A stretch of DNA of 64,000 nucleotides from an uncultured Lachnospiraceae bacterium (GTDB taxonomy: Bacteria > Bacillota > Clostridia > Lachnospirales > Lachnospiraceae), in contig CAJUBP010000014.1 of NCBI GenBank assembly GCA_910584585.1, positions 1 through 64,000 of the forward strand. The letters are read 5' to 3'. Of this stretch, positions 1 through 7,712 are shown one piece after another. Below the pieces are notes generated by a model. The model worked only from the letters and a program-made list of their open reading frames with translations, made no database searches and was not told the origin of the DNA. Each line of letters begins with the position of its first letter. Positions within the stretch are counted from its first letter, which is position 1. Position numbers and translations under genes: made by a program.

Positions 1-266
1 TATTTGAAGAAAAGCCTGAAAAATCAATGATTTAGGGCTTGACATTATAGGAAGGGAATGCTTATCTTTCCAGAAAAAGATATCTGTGCTTTGGTATTTA
101 TCTGATACATCCGCTTTTTTTAAATACCTTATATAAAGGATTCCATATCACGCCATTATCTTTTGGATATATTGGAATTTTGCTCTTTTGGGTAGTGGCA
201 TTTGGGCTTTCTATTGCGGCGTCAGAAATTATGCACAAAATGCCTATACTAAAAAAATATATTTAA
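1..266 (+). pseudogene. 3' fragment of an acyltransferase family 3 (OafA-like) membrane protein, degraded
   Basis: Reading frame 3 from about 51 to the TAA at 264-266 gives a hydrophobic C-terminus containing FGIYLIHPLF followed by a last transmembrane helix (about IGILLFWVVAFGLSIAA) and a basic tail. The F-G-I-Y-L-I-H-P motif is typical of the last helices of acyltransferase-3 proteins, which O-acylate surface sugars. Upstream the frame is broken by TAG at 33-35 and TAG at 48-50, and the sense appears to continue in frame 2 around 32-80, so at least one frameshift has occurred. The gene also runs off the left edge. It is most likely dead; the family call is moderately sure. Confidence 0.5.
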
Positions 267-543
267 CAGAATATTGCATAGGGAAAAATGAAAAAATTGC
301 AATACTAAGGAACTGTCAAGAAGTTGGATTGTCAAACAAAAAAGAACGGGGCATAGGACAAGAGCTATGAATCGAGCGTTAGAAGAAAGGCATGGGAGAA
401 AAGGCTTGCGGACAGATACTGCTAAGAAAAGAAAATAAGGAGGGTTCTGCCAAGGTTTCTGCAGGATAAGTTGGAATATAGATTTTCAGTGAAAAAAGGA
501 AAATATGTAGATTATGTGAAATTATAAGAAATAGGTGGAAATA
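267..543 (+). other. Gene-poor debris between two gene remnants
   Basis: No complete gene is visible. Two short reading-frame tails end here: one running to the TAA at 525-527 with a basic, aromatic-rich end (YRFSVKKGKYVDYVKL), and a 23-codon ORF from 368. Neither has a recognisable family. Together with the flanking fragments this looks like the scar of deletions. Confidence 0.35.
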
Positions 544-614
544 ATGCAAATGAAGTGGTATAAAGGAATGGAAACGAAAAAAGGCAAAAGCTATAAATTC
601 GAGGTGGAATCATG
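544..614 (+). pseudogene. Probable C-terminal remnant of an OmpR-type response regulator
   Basis: The short frame ends in KGKSYKFEVES and its TGA overlaps the ATG of the histidine kinase as ATGA, the usual junction in response regulator-kinase operons. OmpR/PhoB winged-helix proteins end in a motif like TVrGkGYkFe, which this tail resembles (G-K-x-Y-K-F-E). No receiver domain or recognition helix is found upstream, so the cognate regulator seems to have been deleted. This is inference from a short match. Confidence 0.35.
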
Positions 615-2081
615 AAGCATTCCATTACAGGCAAAATTACAGTGATTATGCTCAGTCTTGTTGCCGGCACAGTGTTACTGTGCTGGTTTATTAATACGAC
701 CCTTTTAGAACCCTATTACGTGGAACATAAGCAGCAAAAACTTCTGGACACCTATGAAATGGTGAATAACGCCAGTATTTCCGGGGAGATGGGGACGGAG
801 GAATTTGCCATCCGCCTGGAAAAGGAATGTGCCAACAGCAATATTACCAGAATGATTATCGGTTCTGACAGCACCATCATAGATTCCAATGTAGGAGATG
901 ATGAAACGCTGCTGCTTCAGTTTCTGGAACTGATTTTCCGAAAAAATAAAAGCGCGGAAATACTCAAGAGCGCAGATCGGTATGTGGTGGAAAAGATGTC
1001 AGATAAGAGGCTTAAGACAGAGTATCTTGTTTTATACGGGAATCTTGCCGATGGAAATTCACTGCTGATGCGAACTGCATTGGAGAGCATCAAAGAAAGC
1101 GTGGAAATCGCCAATCAGTTTCTGGCCTATGTGGGAGTGACAGCCGTGATTCTTTGCGCCGTGATTATTTACGCGGTAACCCGCAGAATCACCAATCCTA
1201 TTTTACAGCTTGCGGAGATTTCCAGCCGTATGACAAATTTAGACTTTGACGCCAAGTTTCAGAGCAGAGGAAAAAATGAGATTGACATATTAGGGGAGCA
1301 TATGAATCAGCTGTCGGAAACCTTAGAGCAGACCATTTCGGAATTGAAAAGCGCCAACAATGAGCTGAAAATAGATATCGAGAGAAAGACGGAAATTGAC
1401 GAGATGCGCAAAGAGTTTATTTCCAATGTTTCCCATGAACTGAAAACGCCGATTGCCCTGATTCAGGGCTATGCGGAAGGACTGCAGGCATGCGTCAATG
1501 ATGATGCGGACAGCCGGGAGTTTTATTGTGATGTGATTATGGACGAGGCGGATAAAATGAATCAGCTTGTGAAGAACCTGCTTACCCTGAATCAATTGGA
1601 ATCCGGCAGCGAACAGGTGGTGTTCGAACGGTTTGATTTGATGGAAGTCATTTCCGGCGTCGTCAATGCCACCGCCATTCTCAGGGAACAGAGCGGCATT
1701 GCTCTTAAAGTGCACGGAATTGGCCCCCAGTATGTCTGGGCGGATGAATTTAAGACGGAGCAGGTGCTGACCAACTATATCAGCAATGCTATTCACTACG
1801 CTTTGGGGGAGAAGCGGATAGAAATATTTGTCCGGCCCAATGCGGAAACGGTGAGAGTGGAAGTGTTTAACACAGGAAATCCCATTCCTGAGGAAGAACT
1901 GGAACATATCTGGGATAAATTTTATAAAGTGGATAAGGCGAGAACCAGGGAATACGGCGGAAACGGCATCGGCCTGTCCATTGTAAAGGCGATTATGGAC
2001 TCTTTTCACAGGGAGTGCGGCGTGGAAAACGCGGAGAACGGCGTGAAATTTTGGTTTGAGCTGGACTGCAAAAGTCATTAG
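612..2081 (+). CDS. Orphan membrane sensor histidine kinase (HAMP, HisKA, HATPase)
   Basis: 489 aa. Transmembrane helices lie at about residues 9-29 and 165-190 around an extracytoplasmic sensor region, followed by HAMP (about 190-245), a HisKA domain with the phospho-acceptor His in SNVSHELKTP (about 272), and an HK ATPase domain with N-box NYISNAIHYA (about 386) and G-box GNGIGLSIVK. This is the layout of PhoR/VanS/ResE-type kinases that phosphorylate OmpR-family regulators. No intact regulator gene is adjacent; a probable remnant overlaps the start codon. All catalytic motifs are present, so the kinase itself looks functional. Ligand unknown. Confidence 0.9.
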   Translation: MKHSITGKITVIMLSLVAGTVLLCWFINTTLLEPYYVEHKQQKLLDTYEMVNNASISGEMGTEEFAIRLEKECANSNITRMIIGSDSTIIDSNVGDDETLLLQFLELIFRKNKSAEILKSADRYVVEKMSDKRLKTEYLVLYGNLADGNSLLMRTALESIKESVEIANQFLAYVGVTAVILCAVIIYAVTRRITNPILQLAEISSRMTNLDFDAKFQSRGKNEIDILGEHMNQLSETLEQTISELKSANNELKIDIERKTEIDEMRKEFISNVSHELKTPIALIQGYAEGLQACVNDDADSREFYCDVIMDEADKMNQLVKNLLTLNQLESGSEQVVFERFDLMEVISGVVNATAILREQSGIALKVHGIGPQYVWADEFKTEQVLTNYISNAIHYALGEKRIEIFVRPNAETVRVEVFNTGNPIPEEELEHIWDKFYKVDKARTREYGGNGIGLSIVKAIMDSFHRECGVENAENGVKFWFELDCKSH

Positions 2082-2128
2082 GAAATTTCTGACTCGGACA
2101 GGAGCCGGGCCGGCAATCTGGAATATTA

Positions 2129-2211
2129 TACCAGGATTTCGTTACTTTTCATGCCCAGATAGAATAAAAGCATTCTGAAATCTGGTATGGGCGTGAATTG
2201 TACCAGGATTT
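2129..2211 (+). repeat. Repeated and inverted ACCAGGATTTC motif downstream of the kinase
   Basis: TACCAGGATTTC occurs near 2129 and again near 2200, and an inverted near-copy (GAAATCTGGTA) lies between them near 2176. The first pair can form an imperfect stem with a long loop. It may act as a weak terminator for the kinase gene or may be a small repeat remnant; there is no strong T-tract. Confidence 0.3.
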
Positions 2212-2243
2212 CCAGAACTTAGAAGAAAAACAAGAAATTGTGG

Positions 2244-2272
2244 TTGCCCTGGGGAATAAATAATGGTAAAAT
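2244..2272 (+). promoter_or_regulatory. Candidate sigma-A promoter of the lipoprotein gene
   Basis: TTGCCC (2244-2249), 17-bp spacer, TAAAAT (2267-2272). It lies 50 bases before the lipoprotein start. The -35 is only a half match. Confidence 0.4.
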
Positions 2273-2322
2273 ACAAGATAGAGAAACAGGAACATGCGAT
2301 AGCATAAAAAGGAGACATACTT

Positions 2323-3033
2323 ATGAAGAAATTCATAAAACAGGGATCAGTGTTAATAGCTGCGGCAATGCTTCTTGCCGGATGCGGCGAAGAGATGGTT
2401 CCGCTGACAGAGAGTGAAGCGATGATTATTGTCAATTACTCTGCCGGAACCCTTGCGAAGCATAACGGCCATCAGCAAGAGGGAATGGCGGCAGTGTACC
2501 CGAAGGAGGAAGAGATTCCGGCAGAAGAGGAAGAGAAGAAAACAGAAGAACAGGAAGAGAAAGGCGAAGAGCAGAGCAGCGGCGGCAGCGGAACATCTTC
2601 AGAAGAGCCGGCCCCCAATGCGGTTACCATGACAGAGGCCATAGCGATACCGGGTCTGGAATTTTCTTACAAGGATTATTCTGTCAGCGATACCTATAAG
2701 CAGGGCGATTATTTTTCACTGGACGCCAAGGAAGGAAACACTTACGTAATATTGAATGTGAATATAGCGAATACAGGCTCAGAAGCAGTTACCTGCGATT
2801 TGTTGGGGAAACAGCCGATTTTTACGTTAAAGATAAATGAAGAACCGGGAGTGAAGAATGAGGTCAGCATGCTGGAAAATGATTTGTCTACTTATATCGG
2901 ACAGATAGAGGCGGGACAGACCGCGGCAGGTATCCTGATATTTGAAGTGCCGGCGGCGACAGCGGAAAACATATCATCCCTTCAGCTTACACTGCAGATG
3001 AATGAAACGACAACTGAGATAAATATGAAATAA
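2323..3033 (+). CDS. Lipoprotein with an Ig-like DUF4352-type C-terminal domain
   Basis: 236 aa. The start follows AAGGAGAC at good spacing. It has a lipoprotein signal peptide: basic start, hydrophobic core and lipobox LLAGC with Cys at about residue 21, so it should be lipid-anchored outside the membrane. A low-complexity Glu-rich linker (about 65-105) leads to a beta-rich domain (about 110-236) with the pattern YVILNVNIANTGSEAVTCDL and a final IFEVPA segment, as in DUF4352/telokin-like domains of Gram-positive lipoproteins. Function unknown; probably a surface binding or envelope protein. The gene stands alone with its own promoter candidate. Confidence 0.7.
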   Translation: MKKFIKQGSVLIAAAMLLAGCGEEMVPLTESEAMIIVNYSAGTLAKHNGHQQEGMAAVYPKEEEIPAEEEEKKTEEQEEKGEEQSSGGSGTSSEEPAPNAVTMTEAIAIPGLEFSYKDYSVSDTYKQGDYFSLDAKEGNTYVILNVNIANTGSEAVTCDLLGKQPIFTLKINEEPGVKNEVSMLENDLSTYIGQIEAGQTAAGILIFEVPAATAENISSLQLTLQMNETTTEINMK

Positions 3034-3078
3034 ATTTTAATAAATTGAAAAAATGCTGTATATTTTTCAGAAAGTATG

Positions 3079-3087
3079 TGCTATAAT
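3079..3087 (+). promoter_or_regulatory. Extended -10 promoter of cheV
   Basis: TGCTATAAT gives an extended -10 (TG-n-TATAAT). A transcript from here would begin near 3095. That is downstream of an ATG at 3076 in the same frame, so the in-frame ATG at 3148, preceded by GGAGAGGAG, is the real start. Confidence 0.55.
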
Positions 3088-3147
3088 GTAGGCAAAGCAT
3101 GTTTGAATATTGCACGGAAATATACCGGAGAGGAGCGAGTTACTATT

Positions 3148-4074
3148 ATGGATACAAATATTCTTTTGGAGAATGGCACAAATGAGCTGGAGGTTTTAGA
3201 ATTTACATTAGCTGGAAATCATTACGGTATCAATGTAGCGAAAATACGGGAAATTTTGACATATCAGCCCGTTACTCCGATTCCTAATGCACATCCAAGT
3301 GTGGAAGGTATATTTATGCCAAGAGATACCATGATAAGCGTAATTAATCTGCGCAATTGTCTGGGGCTTCCTGATATTGACAGAGACGGGTTATTTATTA
3401 TCACGAATTTTAATAAGCTGAATATTGCCTTTCATGTGGATGAAGTGTGCGGCATTCACAGGCTTTCCTGGGCGGACATTATTACTCCTGACGCTACGAT
3501 TAACATTGAAGAGAATGGCGTGTCCACCGGAGTGATTAAGCTGGAAGACCGTCTGATCGTAATTTTGGATTTCGAGAAGATTGTCACAGATATCAGCCCG
3601 GAAACAGGACTGCAGGTTTCAGATTTGGATAATCTGGAGGAACGCAACAGAAGCGATTCCCCGATTATGGTGGCGGAGGATTCCCCATTGCTGTCCAAGC
3701 TGATTACGGACTGCCTGAAGAAGTCAGGATATACCAAGCTGAATGTCAACAACAACGGCCAGGAACTGTGGGATAAGCTTACAGAGTTCCGCAAGTCCGG
3801 AGAACTGGACGATAAGGTACATATGGTAATCACAGATATTGAGATGCCGCTGATGGACGGACACCGTCTTACCAAGCTGATTAAAGAAGACGATGAGTTA
3901 AAGCATATTCCAGTTGTTATTTTCTCATCTCTGGTGAATGAGGAAATGAGACGTAAGGGAGAGATGCTGGGCGCGGACGCTCAGCTCACCAAACCGGAAA
4001 TCGGCAAGCTGGTCAGCGCAATTGACGAACTTCTGGATAAAAGAAAAGAACTGTTGGAGCAGAAACAGGGATAA
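3148..4074 (+). CDS. cheV: Chemotaxis coupling protein CheV (CheW domain + receiver)
   Basis: 308 aa from the chosen ATG. Residues about 10-160 form a CheW-like scaffold (EFTLAGNHYGINVAKIREIL, then IPNAHPSVEGIFMPRDTMISVINL). Residues about 175-300 form a receiver with the phospho-Asp in MVITDIEMPLMDG and a conserved Lys in AQLTKPE. CheV links chemoreceptors to CheA, and phosphorylation of its receiver tunes adaptation. No other chemotaxis gene is present in the window, so it is an unlinked member of the system. Length and motifs are normal. The start is set by the promoter lying inside the longer open frame. Confidence 0.93.
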   Translation: MDTNILLENGTNELEVLEFTLAGNHYGINVAKIREILTYQPVTPIPNAHPSVEGIFMPRDTMISVINLRNCLGLPDIDRDGLFIITNFNKLNIAFHVDEVCGIHRLSWADIITPDATINIEENGVSTGVIKLEDRLIVILDFEKIVTDISPETGLQVSDLDNLEERNRSDSPIMVAEDSPLLSKLITDCLKKSGYTKLNVNNNGQELWDKLTEFRKSGELDDKVHMVITDIEMPLMDGHRLTKLIKEDDELKHIPVVIFSSLVNEEMRRKGEMLGADAQLTKPEIGKLVSAIDELLDKRKELLEQKQG

Positions 4075-4149
4075 TATAATATGGGAAATGGGCGCGGCGT
4101 GTCTTTCGGAGGGAAGCGGCAGACAGCATTTCCCGCTGCATTCAAAGAA

Positions 4150-4185
4150 AAGAACTGCCGGAAGGTTACACTTTCGGCAGTTCTT
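4150..4185 (+). terminator. Hairpin terminator after cheV
   Basis: A 15-bp stem AAGAACTGCCGGAAG / CTTTCGGCAGTTCTT with one wobble and a 6-base loop. The right arm ends in TTCTT but the T-tract is short, so termination may be partial. Confidence 0.65.
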
Positions 4186-4270
4186 CATCTTATAGGACAG
4201 ACTGTGCTATTATGAAGCGCTAAAGTCATGACGATAGTTGATGTGGATTTGGCCGCTTTGTTCTGTGACG

Positions 4271-4365
4271 GGGCTGTCGGGAAATGAAATTTGCACACAA
4301 TATATAGTTCGGAGCCAAACGATTCATAGCTGGCTGTCGCGGAATTTCTCATTTCCCGACAGCCC
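4271..4365. repeat. 95-bp inverted repeat with 21-bp arms
   Basis: The left arm GGGCTGTCGGGAAATGAAATT (4271-4291) is matched by an inverted right arm at 4343-4365 that differs only by an extra CT. The interior of about 50 bases is AT-rich and non-coding and holds a third partial copy (GGCTGTCG at 4332). It could be a miniature element or a long RNA hairpin between cheV and purO. Confidence 0.55.
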
Positions 4366-4400
4366 TCAGTGTGCCATTGTCAAATTACTTTGCAATTTAC

Positions 4401-4429
4401 TTGTAATGGGAAAAACTACATGGTAGAAT
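4401..4429 (+). promoter_or_regulatory. Promoter of the purine pair
   Basis: TTGTAA (4401-4406), 17-bp spacer, TAGAAT (4424-4429), followed by a leader of about 100 bases before the GTG start. I see no recognisable purine riboswitch in the leader. Confidence 0.5.
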
Positions 4430-4537
4430 GGGCATAGACCATAACAGGATAGTCAGAAAATTCGATTTTTCTGAGATGCCATGAGAATGGTGCAATGGAA
4501 CTATCAAAGACAGCAAGCATAAGGAGGAAACCAAGGA

Positions 4538-5251
4538 GTGAATAAGTTATCGTTGGAAACAGAGTTAAAGGGAAATTCTTATCCGGGAAGAGGGATTGTA
4601 ATCGGCAAGTCGGGGGACGGCAAATATGCAGTGACTGCTTATTTTATCATGGGCAGAAGTGAGAACAGCAGGAACCGCATTTTTGTGGAGGATGGAGAGG
4701 GCATCCGCACCCAGGCCTTTGACCCGTCTAAATTAACAGATCCCAGCCTGATTATCTATGCGCCGGTGAGGGTGCTGGGGAACAAGACAATTGTGACAAA
4801 CGGCGATCAGACGGATACGATTTATGAGCTGATGGACAAACAGCAGACCTTTGAGCAGTCATTGCGCACCAGGGAATTTGAGCCGGATGCTCCCAACTAT
4901 ACCCCGCGGATTTCCGGCATTATGCATGTGGAGCATGGCAGCTACAATTTTGCAATGTCTATTCTAAAGAGTAATCACGGGAATCCGGATTCCTGCAGCC
5001 GCTATACCTTTGCCTATGAGAATCCTGCGGCAGGAGAGGGCCGCCTGATCCATACCTATATGGGAGACGGGAATCCATTGCCCAGCTTTGAAGGAGAGCC
5101 GAAGCTGGTGGAACTGAACGGAGAGATTCACGAATTTGCCCGGAAAGTTTGGGACAGTCTCAATGAAGAGAATAAAGTGTCCCTTTTTGTCAGATATATT
5201 GAGATTGAAACAGGAAATTATGAAACAGTTATTATTAATAAGAACAAATAA
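4538..5251 (+). CDS. purO: IMP cyclohydrolase, stand-alone PurO-like
   Basis: 237 aa. GTG start preceded by AAGGAGGA. The sequence (NSYPGRGIVIGKSGDGKYAVTAYFIMGRSENSRNRIF near the start, ISGIMHVEHGSYNFAMSILKS in the middle) matches the IMP_cyclohyd family. That family closes FAICAR to IMP, the last step of purine synthesis, and is unrelated to the cyclohydrolase half of bifunctional PurH. The gene that follows encodes only the formyltransferase half, so the two together replace PurH. Junction DNA downstream carries a tandem duplication. The family is known from archaea and many Clostridia; the assignment rests on remembered motifs and context. Confidence 0.85.
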   Translation: MNKLSLETELKGNSYPGRGIVIGKSGDGKYAVTAYFIMGRSENSRNRIFVEDGEGIRTQAFDPSKLTDPSLIIYAPVRVLGNKTIVTNGDQTDTIYELMDKQQTFEQSLRTREFEPDAPNYTPRISGIMHVEHGSYNFAMSILKSNHGNPDSCSRYTFAYENPAAGEGRLIHTYMGDGNPLPSFEGEPKLVELNGEIHEFARKVWDSLNEENKVSLFVRYIEIETGNYETVIINKNK

Positions 5252-5400
5252 ATCCGTTTGCGCTTGAAACAGGGGCAACAATGTAAGAGAAAACGGATAA
5301 AGCTCTTTGCGCCGGAAACAAGGCCAGCAATAAGAGAGAACGGAAAAAGCCCTTTGCGCTTGAAACAGGGGCAGCAATGCGGGAGAGAACGAATAGATCT
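5250..5400 (+). repeat. Tandem junction repeat, three imperfect copies of about 48 bp
   Basis: Three copies (about 5250-5298, 5299-5343, 5344-5394) share CTTTGCGCTTGAAACAGG and GCAGCAATG...GAGAGAACG, with a partial fourth start. The array begins at the purO stop codon and ends just before the ribosome binding site of the next gene. No coding sense. Confidence 0.75.
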
Positions 5401-5445
5401 GTTTCTGTAAAGAGCAAAGCAAAAGGGGAAAGAATGGAGGAAATT

Positions 5446-6624
5446 ATGCAGGAATTAGAATTGAAATATGGGTGCAATCCCAATCAAAAACCATCCAGGA
5501 TTTATATGGAGCATGGGGAATTGCCTATTAAAGTGTTAAACGGCAAGCCAGGTTATATTAACTTTTTGGATGCTTTCAACGGATGGCAGTTGGTAAAGGA
5601 ATTAAAGAAGGCTGCGGGGCTTGCGGCAGCCGCTTCTTTTAAGCATGTTTCCCCTGCCGGCGCGGCAGTGGGGCTTCCTTTGACGGATGTGGAGAAAAAG
5701 ATTTACTGGGTGGACGATTTGGATGTGGAATTTACACCCCTTGCCAATGCGTATGCAAGAGCCAGGGGCGCGGACCGCATGTCGTCCTTCGGAGACTTTA
5801 TTTCCCTGTCGGATGTCTGCGATAAGGCCACGGCTCTGATCATCAAACGGGAGGTTTCCGATGGGGTGATTGCGCCGGGATATGAGCCGGAGGCCCTGGA
5901 GATTTTGAAAGGGAAGAAGAAGGGCAGCTACAATGTGATTGAGATCGATCCGGACTACGCGCCCAACCCTCTGGAGCGGAAAGAAGTTTTCGGCGTTACC
6001 TTTGAGCAAGGCAGGAATGAGCTGAACATAGAGAAAGATTTCTTTGGAAATGTGGTAACAGAGAACAAAGAGATTCCAGAATCCGCCAAGATTGATTTAG
6101 CAATCGCCATGATAACCCTGAAATATACCCAGTCTAATTCGGTATGTTACGCTAAGGGCGGGCAGGCCATCGGTATTGGAGCGGGACAGCAGTCCAGAAT
6201 TCACTGCACCCGTCTCGCCGGGCAGAAGGCAGACAACTGGTTTCTGCGCCAGGCGCCTAAGGTGCTGGGGCTGGAATTTGTGGACGGCATCGGCCGGGCG
6301 GACCGGGATAACGCCATTGATTTGTATATCGGAGAAGATTCTATGGATGTCCTGGCAGACGGCGCCTGGGAGAAGATTTTTAAGGTGAAGCCGGAGGTAT
6401 TTACCCGGGAGGAAAAGCGGGAGTGGCTGGATCAGATGAGCGGCGTTTCTCTTGGATCCGACGCGTTTTTCCCATTCGGCGACAATATTGAACGGGCCCA
6501 TAGGAGCGGCGTTTCCTACGTGGCGGAGCCGGGCGGTTCCATCCGGGACGACAATGTCATTGAAACCTGCAATAAATATCATATGGCCATGTGCTTCACC
6601 GGAATCCGCTTGTTCCATCATTGA
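5446..6624 (+). CDS. purH: Phosphoribosylaminoimidazolecarboxamide (AICAR) formyltransferase, stand-alone
   Basis: 392 aa from the ATG at 5446, which has GGAGG at 5436-5440. An ATG at 5434 and a longer frame from 5377 exist but have poorer signals. It contains the AICARFT signatures LKYGCNPNQKPS at the N-terminus, AAASFKHVSPAGAAVG (catalytic K-H pair), LKYTQSNSVCYAKGGQAIGIGAGQQSR and the C-terminal DAFFPFGDN...GGSIRD. It transfers a formyl group from 10-formyl-THF to AICAR, giving FAICAR. It lacks the MGS-fold IMP cyclohydrolase domain of ordinary PurH; purO just upstream provides that step. A strong terminator follows. Confidence 0.92.
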   Translation: MQELELKYGCNPNQKPSRIYMEHGELPIKVLNGKPGYINFLDAFNGWQLVKELKKAAGLAAAASFKHVSPAGAAVGLPLTDVEKKIYWVDDLDVEFTPLANAYARARGADRMSSFGDFISLSDVCDKATALIIKREVSDGVIAPGYEPEALEILKGKKKGSYNVIEIDPDYAPNPLERKEVFGVTFEQGRNELNIEKDFFGNVVTENKEIPESAKIDLAIAMITLKYTQSNSVCYAKGGQAIGIGAGQQSRIHCTRLAGQKADNWFLRQAPKVLGLEFVDGIGRADRDNAIDLYIGEDSMDVLADGAWEKIFKVKPEVFTREEKREWLDQMSGVSLGSDAFFPFGDNIERAHRSGVSYVAEPGGSIRDDNVIETCNKYHMAMCFTGIRLFHH

Positions 6625-6677
6625 AAAGACATTGGATAAATACCGTGAACCGCAGTAAAAATTAGATATTTTAGAGA

Positions 6678-6720
6678 AAACAGGACAGTAGATGTAAGAA
6701 ACTACTGTCTTGTTTTTTTA
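6678..6720 (+). terminator. Rho-independent terminator of the purine pair
   Basis: A 14-bp stem AAACAGGACAGTAG / CTACTGTCTTGTTT with one G-U pair and a loop of 10, then a T-rich tail. Confidence 0.85.
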
Positions 6721-6777
6721 TTATTTTAACAGCGCTTTTTGAAACAATTTAAAAGAGTTCCTCGTTACTATAAGTAG

Positions 6778-6870
6778 AAAAGCTTTTCCATTGCAGAAGG
6801 ATTTCAGGACATTTTTAATACTCTGAAAGATGATATGGCTGAATATTTTGATATCGAAAGCGTGTCTTAA
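6778..6870 (+). pseudogene. Short coding-like fragment ending in a mobile-element end
   Basis: The frame reads ...IAEGFQDIFNTLKDDMAEYF and stops at the TAA at 6868-6870. It looks protein-like but has no start codon, and a stop at 6775-6777 interrupts it upstream. The last bases, AGCGTGTCTTAA (6859-6870), match the terminal repeat of the miniature element seen at 7612, 42651 and 62655. This may therefore be a gene tail cut by an old insertion. Family unknown. Confidence 0.3.
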
Positions 6871-6954
6871 TTAAAAATATCAAAATCATAAAATCATAAG
6901 AAATTCTTTCGTATTTTACAAGGGAAATAAAAGAATCTGCAGATAAAATATTTG

Positions 6955-6960
6955 TATAAT
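6955..6960 (+). promoter_or_regulatory. -10 element before the DedA gene
   Basis: TTTGTATAAT lies 45 bases before the start codon. No good -35 is seen 17 bases upstream. Confidence 0.3.
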
Positions 6961-7004
6961 AAAAAACAGAAGGACGAGCATACAGCAGAACAGGAGGAAA
7001 CAGT

Positions 7005-7514
7005 ATGAGCATGGAAGTAATCGGACAATACTTTGAACAATACGGCGTAATTGCAGTCTTTGTAATTGTGTTGCTGGAATATATGAATCTGCCGGGATTT
7101 CCCGCCGGCGTCATTATGCCTTTGGCAGGGATCTGGGCGGCCAACGGAAAGCTGAGTTTTTTGCTTACTATGGCAGTTTCTGTATCGGCAGGGCTTGTGG
7201 GAAGCTGGATTCTGTATTTTTTCGGGAGGATGGGCGGAAGTGTTTTCCTGAAAAAATATGTAGAGAAATTTCCCAAACAGCAGGCGGCCATCGAACGGAA
7301 TTTTGAAATGATACGTCAGAAAGGGTGCGTGGGAATTTTTTTAGGCAAGCTGATCCCCATGGTGCGGACGCTGATTTCCATTCCGGCAGGAGTGCTGAAG
7401 TTTGATTTTCTGAAATATACCATAAGCTCGGCGCTTGGGATTTGTGTCTGGAATTTTGTATTTGTGGGGGCCGGTTACTTGTTTGGAAACCAGGTATTTG
7501 AAATGTTAGGATAA
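7005..7514 (+). CDS. DedA-family membrane protein
   Basis: 169 aa. ATG preceded by CAGGAGGAAACAGT. The sequence has the family features: an N-terminal re-entrant segment (LLEYMNLPGFPAGVIMPLAGIWAA), a helix ending GSWILYFFGRMGG, and the conserved GKLIPMVRTLISIPAG (basic and Pro residues) before the C-terminal helices. DedA proteins are membrane proteins linked to undecaprenyl-phosphate or lipid flipping and to envelope homeostasis. It is a little shorter than the usual 190-220 aa but has both ends. Single-gene unit after a terminator. Confidence 0.88.
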   Translation: MSMEVIGQYFEQYGVIAVFVIVLLEYMNLPGFPAGVIMPLAGIWAANGKLSFLLTMAVSVSAGLVGSWILYFFGRMGGSVFLKKYVEKFPKQQAAIERNFEMIRQKGCVGIFLGKLIPMVRTLISIPAGVLKFDFLKYTISSALGICVWNFVFVGAGYLFGNQVFEMLG

Positions 7515-7611
7515 GCCTGATGGATTCCGCAATAATTTTTTGAGACAGGTATCGGGAATCGTTCCCTGCCATGAAAGCAGCCAGGCGCCCCATAGATAGG
7601 AATGTCTTTTG

Positions 7612-7700
7612 CTAGAGCGTGTCTTAAAATTCATTCCCGCAATCTGCCGCCCCACTTCACACCAGATTTCATGCTGAATTTAGTCAATGTAGACTGTATC
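7612..7700 (+). mobile_element. Truncated copy of the GAGCGTGT miniature inverted-repeat element
   Basis: CTAGAGCGTGTCTTAAAATT at 7612-7631 followed by CATTCCCGC and a CCCCACTT stretch matches the left half of the intact copy at 62655. The right terminal repeat is missing, so the right boundary is approximate. It lies between the convergent DedA and tmcAL genes. Confidence 0.6.
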
Positions 7701-7712
7701 GGGAGGCGCTCC

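Noticed and set aside
1323..2078. 251-aa open frame on the minus strand inside the histidine kinase gene
   Set aside because: Antisense to well-conserved HisKA/HATPase coding; no ribosome binding site and no family resemblance.
4238..4426. 62-aa frame in the cheV-purO spacer
   Set aside because: It covers the inverted repeat and promoter and has no ribosome binding site.
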